From Thunnus maccoyii (taxonomy: Eukaryota; Chordata; Actinopteri; Scombriformes; Scombridae), in NCBI RefSeq assembly GCF_910596095.1, contig NC_056550.1, forward strand, positions 24,920,001 to 24,984,000: a DNA stretch of 64,000 bases, written 5' to 3'. The position numbers and the translations under genes are program-made. The notes below the pieces were generated by a model, which saw only the letters and a list, made by a program, of their open reading frames with translations, did not search any database and was not told the DNA's origin. This document shows, piece by piece, positions 37,301-50,100 of the stretch. Numbering within the stretch: the first letter of the stretch is position 1; each line of letters starts with the position of its first letter.

Positions 37301-37902
37301 TTAAAGGTTCTATATGTAATAATTGTTAAGCACTTTACATGTATTTTCTCGTAAAAAATGAGACATTCCACGACTTTCTCAGTTGTCTGTATCAGCCTGT
37401 GGACTGATTTCTATGTGAAGGACCTGGGCTGGATTTTCTGTGAAAATCCCACGGATGTGACATTTTTGTGTGCTCTAGAGTGCCTTGCCTCTCTCCCGCT
37501 AACGTCAACAAACAACTAGCATAACGACACAATAACACAACACAACAGAAACGGCGCTATCTGATTAGAAACATCTTGCAGATATTAGCCCTCCAAGCTA
37601 ATGAAACAGCTAGCTGCCTCCGTTGACAACAACACGCACAGCTAAAACAACATTATTTCCTCAACAAAGGAGGAGAAAACAAGCTCCAGAGCGATAGCAG
37701 AACATAGATTACACCTTTTGTGTTTTCTGTTGGTAGTCCAAAGGTTGTAATAAGCACACATTTCACAACAAAACTGGAGCAAGTTGCTTCCCGGCCACAG
37801 CCTGTTGCTCCCTGGCAACAGTACATTGACTGCAGCTCACTTAACAGCCACCGGTGTCACTAATGAGAAGGAATTTCTGATTCTTACAAATAGAACCTTT
37901 AA
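37301..37902. mobile_element. TTAA-flanked TIR element, about 600 bp
   Basis: The left end is TTAAAGGTTCTATATGTAAT and the right end is the inverse of TTAAAGGTTCTATTTGTAAG. The termini are inverted repeats beginning AGGTTCTA inside a TTAA on each side, the target duplication pattern of Kolobok and piggyBac superfamilies. No transposase frame. Confidence 0.7.
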
Positions 37903-38835
37903 GACAGTGCAATATGTTATACTTTAAATATATTGCACTGTCTGTCCTCCGTAGACGTGATGAGATAAATGTTCATATTTTCACACATCAAGAGATGCTG
38001 CTAAAATTATCCTATAACGAGCTGCAGTTATTCACCGTGAGAAAAAGGAACACAACTCATACTTGTAGTGGGTGAACTTTGTTTCAAATGGAAAGTCACT
38101 CTCAACATGATACAGTGTCACGACATGCTTACAGTGCAAAAGTGCATTAAAACATACACTCATCTTGACTCATGAAGTTTAAAATATAGCTGCCTCATTG
38201 CACAAAACTAACCTCCTACACATTTAATGAAGTGCATTGTTCAAACTTCAGTTTTTTATACTTTAGGGTCAATGAATTATGAATAAACTAAATTGAAATG
38301 AGGTAGATACAGTATGTCCTCCTGTTTTTGTTTAGCCTGTCTCATGTTGAGCATCTGTTTCTTGCTGCTTTTGCTCCAGTTGCAAGTTTTGAGGAAGTAG
38401 CTTAATTTGTTTAAAGCTATTAAAAGTGTTTGTGCAACAATTTGTGGTCATTACTTCAATAGTATTCATATCCTTCTTTTCAGAAGTAGAAGAATGTTAT
38501 CACTTTACTTTCCACAAGCATTTAACTATCTATGCACCCAACACTGATAATAAAATACACATCGGTTACTCTGAAAGCACTTAAATATGATAAGTTACTA
38601 TCAGGAACCAGGAGAAGTTGTATTTAGGAATTTTAATGGAGATTTTCTTATTGTCAACAACTCGCATAAAAAGACTAAAATCAACAATGAAGTGATCTAC
38701 TTATGTGTTATCATGTGTGTGTTCAAATTCCTCAGCCACAGAGAGGCTTGAGAAGTCAGAAGCTGTTGGGCAACAGAAAAAAGCTTTGTTGGCTTTGGTG
38801 TGTATGACTATGTGGAGTATGACCAACCTTATTCC
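37903..38835. other. Non-coding DNA with a small foldback-family fragment
   Basis: The stretch 38635-38720 (TTTTCTTATTGTCAACAA, ATCAACAATGAAGTGATC) is a partial arm of repeat family B, which is complete in cyth4 intron 10. The rest holds nothing recognised. Confidence 0.45.
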
Positions 38836-40330
38836 ATAAGGGGATGTATTATGCACATTTGCAGGTCTATATTTATATTCTGGGGCTCTACTGGAATAAC
38901 TTTGCATGATTTGCAGTTTTAAAAAAACTACTTATTTATCTTATACTGACCCTTTATGCAAGCCCCTCAGTACAGCCTCTGTCTGAAACAGGCCGTTTTA
39001 GCTCCTGTCTCTTTAAGGCCCGCCTCCCAAAGAGCCCACTCTGTCCTGATTGGCCAGTTCTTGGAAGCTGACAATCATGAGACATCGGCTGGGTCCAGAG
39101 GCTACATCAACAAACTACAGTAGTAGGATTTCACTACTTTTTCTCATTCTTTACTTGAAATGTCAACTTTTCGGGATTTATTTGCAGATTTTAGTTCAGC
39201 TTTTAACACAATCCAACCATACCTGCTTGTCTAGAAATTAAAGAACATGCAAGTTAATCCTTTTTTAATCAAATGCTACACAAATCACACTGTACACAAA
39301 CAATTGCAGAAGCAAATAATAATGTTATTAAATTTTCAGATGACACAGTTAATTTAAGCCTGCTGAGGGTAGATGACTGCCCCTCTGTATACCACAATGA
39401 GATATCCACTTTTAACAGCCACCACCTTATTCTAAATACTAATAAAACAAAAGAAATGGTTTTTGATCCAAGGGAGGTGAGAGTCCATGAGCCTGAGATT
39501 GTTGGCGACAGAGAAATTGAACACATGCTCCTTTAAGTATCTGGACATACTAATGGACAATAATTTAAAAAGGAATTTTCACGTTGAGTATCTGTATCTA
39601 TCAAAGAATTCACTTTCTCCGCCGACTCAGACTGTTTGGTGGTTTTGGGTACTGAGATCATGTTTACATTCTACAATGCAGTGCTGGAAACCATTATCAG
39701 GTATGGCATGGCATCATGGAACGGTCCAGCTGAAAACTAGAATGGCCAACATAGTGAAGACTGCTATGAAGGCGATAGGGAGGAGGGAGAGAACGGTGGT
39801 CAGACAAGCACAAAGGATTTTGAAAGACTCGTCACATATCTTATTCCCTGAATACAAATTATTACCTTCAGGTAGACGTTACATCTATTGCACTTCTCAA
39901 TAAACAACCAGCTCAAGTAGTGACTTTTTAATGCATTGTGTGATTGTAGTTGGATGCAGTACTTTTTTGCACCAGTGCACCACTGTATTGTCTCGTCATT
40001 GAGGTATGTTTTTGTCCATGTATTGTATTGTCATGTATTGCTTGATTGCAGCTCTGCGTAGCACTTTTCCCCAAGACAAATTTCCTTCGGGACATTAAAG
40101 TTTATCTCATCTCATTTTCTCATCTTCTCAAATATATCCGTATATGTTCAAGTCAAAATCCCATCCAAAATATGTGAGTGGACGAGCCTGTTTATGGGCA
40201 TCCTCAAGACGAGTTGACACCAACTCATTGGCAAGGTAGAAAAACAACTTTGCAAGCGAAGCGTTCAGAGCAGGTTGAAGGCCTGGCTTTTGACTTGTAG
40301 GGAGCATTTCTGTATAAATTAACCTCAATA
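38836..40330 (+). mobile_element. MITE family A, copy 4, split by a LINE insertion
   Basis: The left part (38836-39168) has the family A blocks up to CTTGAAATGTCAACTT. The element resumes at about 40124 with CTTCTCAAATATATCCGTAT and runs to GGGAGCATTT near 40310. In intact copies these two points are adjacent (AAACTTCTCAAATACATCC), so the LINE at 39169-40123 inserted later. Confidence 0.75.
39169..40123 (+). mobile_element. L2-like LINE fragment nested in a MITE
   Basis: Reverse-transcriptase pieces are readable across shifted frames: LFADFSSAFNTIQP near 39180, FSDDTVNLSLL near 39338, NSHHLILNTNKTKEMVFDP near 39415, LLPSGRRY near 39860. The DD of the usual catalytic box is present in FSDD. 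Much of the middle is deleted and frames are broken, so it is inactive. It ends TTCGGGACATTAAAGTTT with an ATCTCATCTCATTTTCTCAT tail. Confidence 0.8.
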
Positions 40331-41029
40331 AGTATGGTAATAATGTAATAATACATCATCAATTGTATATTTACTAACATTCTTTGGTATTAAAAAACGT
40401 GAGGCCCCACTAGATGGGGCCTCACATTTAGAAATGAAAGAAGCCCTGTTCTGTATAACTTTTGTTTCCTTCCTGCGATGCAATGTGTCTGAAACTACTT
40501 CTTAAAAGACAAATGACATGGTGAATAGCTTCCTATACTTTTATTCCACTACGTTTATTTTTAATTAAATGGATTTATTTACACTTTGCAAATATTGTAC
40601 TCTCTACTTCATTTCATTTATTTATAGTTACTGATTACTTTTCAGAAGACACACTCAAAACAAATGAGTTTATAAAATATGATGCAGTCTATACTTTTAT
40701 AAATGAAACTACCAAACGATATACATTTGTAGAGTTAAATAAAGAAAATAATAAATATAAAATGCATAAGATATACATAAGATATAATAGAAAATAAGTG
40801 AAGCAGAAATAAAGTATGACTCCTTTTGGGTTTCTTTTTGGAAATTTACCATATTTTTAGTTGATCTTACTACTATTTTTTGTAAGGCACTTTGTGACAT
40901 TAGTATGACAAAAGTAGTGCTTTAGTAACAGATGTGTAATAATACTAGTAGTAGTCTTTCATGGTTGTAGTTACAACATGAATGACATCTCTGTTTCTTA
41001 AAGACTCATGTCAACATTTTGTCATGCAC
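40331..41029. other. Spacer upstream of cyth4
   Basis: AT-rich. It contains an 11-bp perfect GC-rich inverted repeat at 40399-40425 (GTGAGGCCCCA, loop of 5, TGGGGCCTCAC). No coding signal. Confidence 0.5.
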
Positions 41030-41155
41030 GTCATCTGAAGTGGTGTAAGAGAGACTGAAACGCGGAGTCTCTTCAGCGTCACGGCGCGGCCCTTTTTTCA
41101 CTTTGACACAGCTTGTTTCCTGCACAGCCTTCAGTCGCTCTACACCACTAACAAC
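41030..41155 (+). promoter_or_regulatory. cyth4: Putative cyth4 5' UTR / proximal promoter region
   Basis: A small cluster of CpG dinucleotides (about 41060-41090) stands out from AT-rich surroundings directly before the start codon. No TATA box was identified. On the - strand, the segment at 41093-41107 reads AAAGTGAAA, which resembles half of an interferon-response/IRF site; that would suit an immune-cell gene but is only a weak match. The transcription start cannot be placed from sequence alone. Confidence 0.4.
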
Positions 41156-44100
41156 ATGGCCATATCCAGAAAAGACAGCTTCCTCTGGGGGAAAGGTACG
41201 CTTTTATTCCTTTACTTTTAATCATTACTTTACATTATTACAGGATAATCAGGACAATAATTACATTTGTAGGTTACAAACTTTTCAGCGATGTTCCTGT
41301 TTTTGCTTTCAGAAATGTTTTATTTAAAACCTACAATTCATTAAGACATATTTTATAGTTCTGTTATTCAACTTTGGTGTCATTTACGATATGTGATTCA
41401 AGATGGATTGTTTATCCAACGTTGGAAGATACTTGCTATACTGTTAATGTTCTCTTCACAAATAAGGAGGAATTGTCCTTCAATGGCCATGAGGTGGGCA
41501 AAGTCTTACTGATTGTAAAGAGGAAGAAAAGCAGCTATTTTTATCCCTGTTCTTTTCTCACACACTGACCACTTCTCTAACTGAGCGAAGGTTATAGTTG
41601 TGATACATGCTGGTCTGTGAGAGCTTAGGCATGAGGAAGCTTGTCCACCGTGCTGCATGTCTATCTGACTGCTTTTGGCGTCATCATCAACTCTGTGCCA
41701 CCAGCCTGACTTGTCCCCCCTGCTGATGCTTTTGTTGTCGCCCCACAGCTCCACCGAAACTCCCCCCTGCAGTGAGAAGGCAGAGTGACACCATCAAGAA
41801 TCACAAGTCTGAGCTGCAGGATGACATTCAGGTATTGTGTGGAGAATATATACCTCCAAGGTCTTACATTAAAATTCCTCTATTATTCCTCTCCATGCAC
41901 CCACTCCTGACAGCCTCCTGACAGTGTTTCGCAGCACACAAAGGCATTTCATTCGCACTTTTAATTAAGACATGAAGGATTTGAAGGTTGTTTTATAACT
42001 GTGGGGGGACAAATTGGCACTGAGTCAGGTACCATAGAGTGTATGACTGTTTGTGATGTAATAACAAACCTTGGTCCCATTTAATCATCACTGTTCTATT
42101 TCTCAATTCCCTCTTGCAGAAGCTGAGGTTAGAGATCAGTCACGTCACGCCAGAAATCCACAACCCTGAACTGGAGGAGCAGAAGTGAGTATGAGAAAAT
42201 TTTTTAGAGGAGCTCTTCTGTGAGTCAGCAAGTACTTTTCCTCTCATTTATGTGACACTATAATGCACTTTAGACTCCTACGCCACCCAAAATACTCAGT
42301 TTGCCAATGTCATGCAATTAGCTTTGCTGCAATGTTTATTTGCCTGAGTCAGAAGTCAAAATTGTTTCCATTAGATGCTACCTGTGCAGTTTAATCCATC
42401 ACCTGCTACTCAATCCTTTTAAACGAGATGTTTTTAAACCTGTTTTGCATGGAAATGCTTTAGCAGTGGTTCCCAGTTTTCTGTCAGACATACCCTACAG
42501 CCCTGCAGATGAATTCAAGTATGCTGCCATTTATTTTTCAACCATTTATCTATCCGTTTTAGCTAACTATTTCAACTGGTTATAGTTCAAGCTATCTGTT
42601 TTAACTATTTACCCATTTAACCCTTTAAACTAACAATATCAGCTGTTTATCCATTACTTTTAGCTAACATTAACTATCTTGAGTTTATCCTTTAGCCTGC
42701 TTTTAGCTAGCAGTTCAACTACTTTAAGATAACTATTTCTACTATTTATTATTACTTTTAGCTAATTATTTAAATGATTTGTCCATTGTTTTTAGCTAAC
42801 GTTAACTATTTAACCAGTTAGCCTTTACTTTTAGTGAGTTAATCTATTTCAAAACTATTACTTTAAGCTATATGTTTTATCTGTTTGTCCAATACTTTAA
42901 GATTAAGATAAGATCTGTTTCTCACTTCTTTTATCCAACTAACTAAACAATTTATCCATTATTTTTAGCTAACATTAACATATTTATAATAATTACTTTT
43001 AGCTAACGCTAGCTATTTTAACCATTTATCCATTAGCTATATCACCATTTATCACTTTAACTTTTTAACCAGATATTTATACAGATATTTAATATTATCA
43101 ATTACCTTAACAGTTTTAACCATATATATAAACTGTATATGTATATTATAATACCTATTTATGATTTTAACTGTTTATCCATTACGTTATGCTAACTATT
43201 TTAACAACCATTACTTTTAGCTAACTTTTACAACTGTTTATCCATTACTTTTAGATAAGCTATATCACAATTTATCCATTACTTAATTACCAGTTTAACT
43301 GTTTATCCTTTACTTTAAGCTACCTATCTATTTCAACCATGTATCCATCACTTTTAGCTAACTTTTACAACTTGTCTGCTCACTCGCTAACTAGTTTTCA
43401 TGCACTCTGAAGATGTGGTGTTCAGATGTTACAGTCAACATCATATATTCAAATTCTTTTTAAATTCAAATCAGATTTTTAAAAATGAGTTGAATCTTTC
43501 CTTAAAGATTTATGAAAGAGAAAGTGTTGTGGTCATTTATTGTAGTGCTGCATATGCAGTAAGAAAAGACATACTAAGCACCAGTTTTGACAGAAATCGG
43601 AAATGGTCTTGTGACATTCTGGGAAAGACAGTGTGTGTGGCAGTATATCTACATATTTAGACTTCCTGTTACTTTTGTCACTGCTATGAGGAGTTGATAA
43701 TAAAATATGTGGTATGACACTTTCACAATAACTGAATTACTGGCATGATAAACACAGTTTCTCAGTACTCATTATGCAGAGTGGAACCTTCCAGTTCATT
43801 AATATATAACTAAATTATTTGATTGTTAACATGTAAGCAGCATTTTAATCCCGCAGCCGTACAAATTTTATTTGCTGATTATGTGTTTTGTGTCTAAAAT
43901 CTGAATTTGCAGTGTAACCAGCTGTCTATTAAATGTAATGGATTAAAAAGTAAAGTACAAGTACCTCAAAATTGTGTCCAAGCACAGTACCCTCCACCAC
44001 TGGTTTTGAACTGTTAGGCAGGTAAAATGATGAATATGTCACATTGAGCTGAAAACTTGAGATGTTTTGTAGGTTGAAGTTTCTTTATGTTCATCTTCTT

Positions 44101-47100
44101 GTAAATATACACACATTTCCAAAAATGATAAATAAAAACTCCAAAAAATATGTAAATATTGCCAATTTAACATTTCTACAACAAAATAAACAGTTAGATG
44201 AATATACAGTGTCTTTGACATACTGTACTAAAGGAAATCAAGAAAATATAGTCACAGTAAATAGTCCAACTACAACCAATGAAACATGCAGTCCATTAAC
44301 AATCATCTCTATTTGAGTTACCGATCAATTTTAAAAATCAATACATTAGTTTATAATACAAATACTCATTATATATTTGCAGTTGTTTGACTGTTATTTG
44401 TCTTCTGTTGCAGTAAAAATGTTGCGAGGAACAGAGGATTCTTACATGGGAAAAAGAAATTCAACATGGACCCTACAAAAGTGAGTTTTTTAGTGTATAT
44501 AAAAAGGAGAAAATGTTAGTAGATTGATTTAGTGGTTATGGATCCAGAGGATTTCTTCTGTCTTTGTTCACAACCAGTTTTTGTCATTTTAACATTTTAA
44601 ACTCAATCTGAGCTGGTGAACAATGTGTGTGCAGTGAATCAGACAAAATATTTAATTAGGTCACTTGTATACTTATGTACTCAGATGGAGATATGTTGGT
44701 TGTTATGTCCTGTCACATTAAAGGTACAGTAGGTGAAAGTCTGCTTTCACTAACTTCAGCTCCTCTTGATCTGAAGGTCAACAGTGGATGATAACTCAAC
44801 ACAGAGCGGATGTAGATTAAAGCGGCGTGTGCGTGTTTGATGTGCAGAGGTGCAAACTGTGCACAAGCACAGACGCAGATGAGCAATAGCGAGAAAACCA
44901 CATCCTGTTCCCTGAAGCTTCTGCCCCACTTCACCACATCGACCTCCGTCTTTCGTCTTCCTTCCTCTAATGTGTGTCATAAGAGAAAAAAAGACCTCGG
45001 TAGAAACCGAGTCCCCTTGCCTGTGGCTGCTCTGCTCTCAGGCCTGAGGACATGTATGAGTAGGTGGAAGAAAAGTCTTCAGGGTTAAAGGTGTTAGAAG
45101 TGGAATTGATGTGAGGAACTACTTCGCAGGCGTAGACACTCAGAATTAAGTGTGATATTTTGATAATATGGCTCTGAGCACCCTTTGTAATTAAGAGATA
45201 ACAGCATGCAGTATTCATTCAACATTTCTATTATTCTGTTCTGGTGATTAGTGATGACAGTGACTCAAATGTAGAAGAAGAAAACCTTCTTGATGTGTGT
45301 TATGACTAACAAGAATTTAAACAGAGGTTTTGTCTGACATTTATATGGAATCTTTTCTGTCAAGTAAGTAGAAAAACACATAAAATATCAGATTAAAGGA
45401 CTAAACATTGTAACATTTAACAATTCTGTTCTATTTCAAACCAAAACTGTCAGGCTGTACCATTAAACTCTGAACAGCCATTCAGCACAACATAAAATGC
45501 AAGTTCCTGTGTGTAAACATTGCTGATTTGCATGCTCTCAGTAGTAATACTGTTCATTCAAATTTAACTTCCCATCCTTCCTGTGCTGCAGGGTGTTAGG
45601 TACCTGGTTGAAAATAGCCTGCTGGAATGGCGAGCAGAGTCAGTGGCAGAGTTTCTGTACAAAGAGGAGGGACTGAACAAGACTGCCATAGGAAATTTCC
45701 TCGGAGAGAGGTATAGTACACACACAACTGGTTAGTTTGATAGATATATCTTGATTTAAAAGAGACATAATTGAACTCAGAGGAAAGTGGAGGTTGAGAT
45801 GTACTGTCTCAGCAAAAACCTTGTCCGCTTTGTCAAAAAAGCCAAGTTGTACTCATTTCTTAAAGCAGCTGTTTATATTCTGAAGGTTGAGAGAGAAGCA
45901 GTCCGTCATGAGGTTCACTGATATAAAAGATAAGTGAATGAACAGGCCACAGAAAATAGTGATATACACACACATCTCCTGATGTGTGTTTCATACCAGT
46001 GGTGCTAGAGAGTTCAGGGAATAGTTTGGTTAATATGCTTGTTCGCTTTCTTGCAGAAAGTAAAGAACGAACAGATGCGCTTCTATTTTCTCTCTCTTCT
46101 ATTTATTTGTTCTCTGTGCGCTGCTGTTGAGTTTTTAGGATTTACTCAGTTTTTTGATTTCTTTATTCTACACTTTTATTCCCTTTTCCCCTTGATCCTC
46201 ATAACAATATCAGTGTTTTTATAGTTACACATGTAACTGACCTGACCTGAAGCGCATTTTTACACTTCAAGTGTATTTTCTTTAGTTTTACGCACGTAAC
46301 TACAGTGATTGTGTGTCGGGCTCTAAACGCTGCTAAAATCAGGGTGACCTACACTCAATATTGTACCTGAACGCATCCTGTGTAGACAATGATGGAGAAC
46401 TAAAGCTGCTGCTGCTCAGCAAACATGATGCTTTAGCTACCCAGCCTGTGTACACATTGTTTTACTGTAAATGAGAATGTAAATACCACTCTTGCATCAC
46501 TACAGTAAATATGATGCTATAACCAGCAGCCGGTTAGCTTAGCTTAGCATAAAGACTGCAAACAGGGGGAAACAGCTAGCCTGGCTCTGTCCAAAGGTAA
46601 AGCACCTCTAAGGCTCATATTATATCCCAGTTGTTTTATTCCGTACAAAAAACGAACTGTAGTAACTGCAGTAACTTCCTTGAGTCCCCGCTGGTTGCTT
46701 GGCAAACCTCACAATGATGATTCCAGGAAGTTACATTATGTAGGATGATCTGACTCTTAGCAAGAAAGCAAATAAGCATATTTCCCAAAATCTTGAACTA
46801 CTCGCTTCAAAACGTGCAGTGAATGTAGATTTACTGGATCTGTCACAGCTGTTCTTCATTCCAGTTCATTTTCTTAACTGTGCACACGATCAGTCAATCA
46901 CTATAGAAACAGAAACATATAAAACAACTCTGTTTTAGAGAGTTAATATAAGATATATATTGGCTTTCAGTTTTATGATCTACTGTGAATTTTCACTTTG
47001 GTGTTCTCCTTATCTCCCATTTTCTTCATTTTCATACAGGAAGGACATGCATCTGGATGTGCTGAAAGCCTTCGTGGGCTTGCATGAATTTTCAGACCTG

Positions 47101-50100
47101 AATCTGGTGCAGGCACTGAGGTTTGTGGCATAAAACTCACAAGCAAGCGTGAAAGTCAGCATGAAACGTTGCAGCAGTTTTACTTTTAGTCTTGTTTTAG
47201 ATGATGATGATGTGGAAATCCTCCTTCCTTACCCGTATGCACCTGACATTGTATTCATGTTGTTTTTTTTACATCTCTGCCAACTTGCAGGCAATTTTTA
47301 TGGAGCTTTCGTCTCCCGGGAGAAGCTCAGAAGATTGACAGGATGATGGAGGCATTTGCAACCCGCTACTGTGACTGTAACCCCGGGGTCTTCCAGTCCA
47401 CAGGTACGAGCACAAAGAGGCTTTTGTTTCGCCTCATTCAAGTCCCATCATTACAACGTATATATTCACTAACGCGTGTTTAATTTCATAGATTTAAAAA
47501 TAAAACTCTCTAAGGCAAGTTAACATAACTTGCCTTAGAGAGTTTTATTTATTTATGTTAAGAAAAAGAAATGTCTTCTTTCCAGAAAATATGAGTGAAT
47601 GTTTCCCTCCCTGTTCAGAGCAAACAGATTATTCGACATAAGTGTTTTTTGTTCAGGCAGAATTCACAGATACCTATTATTTTTTAATGGGGGCAGTTTA
47701 TACAACTGAAGCTGCAATAATGATGCACAGCTGAAGAGAACTAACTGTGGTTTTGGTTTTTTTGCATTCTGCGTGTGTTTGTGGTTGTATGACAGACACA
47801 TGCTACATCCTGTCTTTCGCCGTCATCATGCTCAACACGAGTCTCCACAACCCCAATGTGAAAGACAAGCCCAGTCTGCAGCGGTTTGTCGCCATGAACA
47901 GAGGGATCAACAATGGGGAAGACCTGCCCACCGAGCTGCTTACGGTCAGCTGCTCACGTCCTACTAATAATATCTTATTCATAATGTCCTGTCAATAAAC
48001 TAAACCAGATACATTCACTCAACATTGAGATTCTAGTACTTTAGTTTCTACTTTTCCTCTTCCTGTGTTTCAGAGGAATGTATTGAGTGTGTTTACATTC
48101 ACATCAGTCTTCTCGTGGTTTAAATAATTTAACGTGAAAAACCTCATTATGCAGGTACCTGCAGGCATGTCTTGATTCATCAATGTCAACTTTTGAGATG
48201 AACACATTTTGGTTCCTGATTGCCTGAACTCTGCTGCATTTGGATTCTCTAAACTCTACAATGAATTTATTTACCTACAAGTATTATGTGTGTATCCAAA
48301 GCCTTCCTCTCTGTTGTAGACCTCAGTTGTTGTCCAAAAACTATTGAAAACATGTCAATGAACCACATTGCTGCACTGGGTGACATGTTTCTTTATTATG
48401 AAGAGTTTTGGGCATGTTGGGGCACTAATAACAGTCTAATAACAGAAATTATGTTAAGATATATCAGGTTGTGGATACACACACAAGACTTTAGTGACTT
48501 TAGATTTGTTGACAATAAGAAAAGTGTAGAAAATCATCAGCCAGATCCTTTAAAACAACAAAATATGGAAGTGTCAAACATCCTTCTGGTGGACCAAAGA
48601 TTCAGTCTGTCTTTAATATGAGAGAGAATGATCAGAAACCTGGATAAGGTGTTTACATGTTTTCTATCAGAGTACTCCAGCTAGCTCCAGGTTTCTCAAA
48701 CCAGGACATGATGTTTACATGTGCAATGCATAACCAGGATTAATAAATCTGATTTCTACAGCAAAATTGATGCATAAAATACGACACAAAGTGCTTGACA
48801 TAGAAGCAAAGAATCACAATATTTACAATAAAATAGGATAAATAGTGCAAATGTAAACACACTCATTGTACTTTAACTCTATACAGATAACTAACACTAA
48901 CCCTCTGATTATTATGTGTTAAGCTCATAAAATATTGTTGTTGCTAAGTAAAAATCTTCCAAAATGTAAACATTCACGAGTGTGAAAATATTTTAGCTTG
49001 TAGACATTTTCTAAAGAGAGAATCTATTCAACCTGGAGAGGATCCTTCAATTGATGTAAAAGCATGAAAATCCGCTATTTTGGGGGAATTTAATTTTATC
49101 ATTATCTCCTGTTTGGGGAATTTCCATTATTTCATTATCTCCAATCTTCTGGATTTTCATTTTTCACTCTTACCGAGATAGTTCAGAACAAAGACTAAAT
49201 GTATTTTTGACATCAATGATCTGACTGCTTCTTCCACTACTATCTAATTCAATTTTTTAAGGATAATTAGACTAATAAGAACTAATATAGTCTACTACGA
49301 AACTGACATTCTCTTCTATCTCGTCCTCCAGAACCTGTACTCGAGCATCCGCAACGAGCCATTCAAAATCCCAGAGGATGATGGGAATGACCTCACACTG
49401 ACATTTTTTAATCCAGACAGAGAGGGCTGGCTCCTTAAAATGGGTGAGATGATGAGATATTTGAACCGTACAGAAAGGTCACAGTTGATCATAAGGCTTT
49501 TAGAGGAGATTACGACAGAGGGTATCTCTCTAAATCTCTGTTTTCTTCGTTGAAGGTGGCCGAGTTAAAACCTGGAAGAGGAGGTGGTTCATTTTGACGG
49601 ACAGCTGTCTGTACTACTTTGAATACACAACAGTAAGTATCTCTCATTCTGATGGATGTTTTTAAATGAAATAATGCAAAAAAAAGCTTTAAAGGATAAG
49701 AATGATGATTTTCAATGTTTTTCTTATTGTCAACAAATCTCATGTGCAGAGCCAAACCAACAATGAATTGATCAACTTACAAGTATCGTGTGTGTATCTA
49801 GAACCTGATATATCTTATTCCTCTGTGTCGTAGACCTCTGTTGTTGTACAGAAACTATTAAAAACATGTCAATGAGCCACACTACTGCACTGGGTGACAT
49901 GTTCATTCACCCCAAAGATTACAGTCACATTAGTTTGTTTAGAAACGGCTCCAAAGACTAATAACAGCGATCACGTTTTCAGTCTCCGGAGAGTAGTTCT
50001 GTGTGTTACATATCACAACCTCTTGACTTTATACTACATTCTCAAAGAACTTCAGTACAAAGTGAAGAGGTTGTGATATGTAGCACAAGAAGCTAGTGAA

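Noticed and set aside
39273..39903. Frames of 87 and 138 codons treated as host genes
   Set aside because: They encode fragments of LINE ORF2 (FSDDT, LLPSGRRY) in shifted frames.
48286..48621. 111-codon frame in cyth4 intron 8
   Set aside because: It is repeat family B; similar frames appear in its other copies (49510-49755, 50404-50628).
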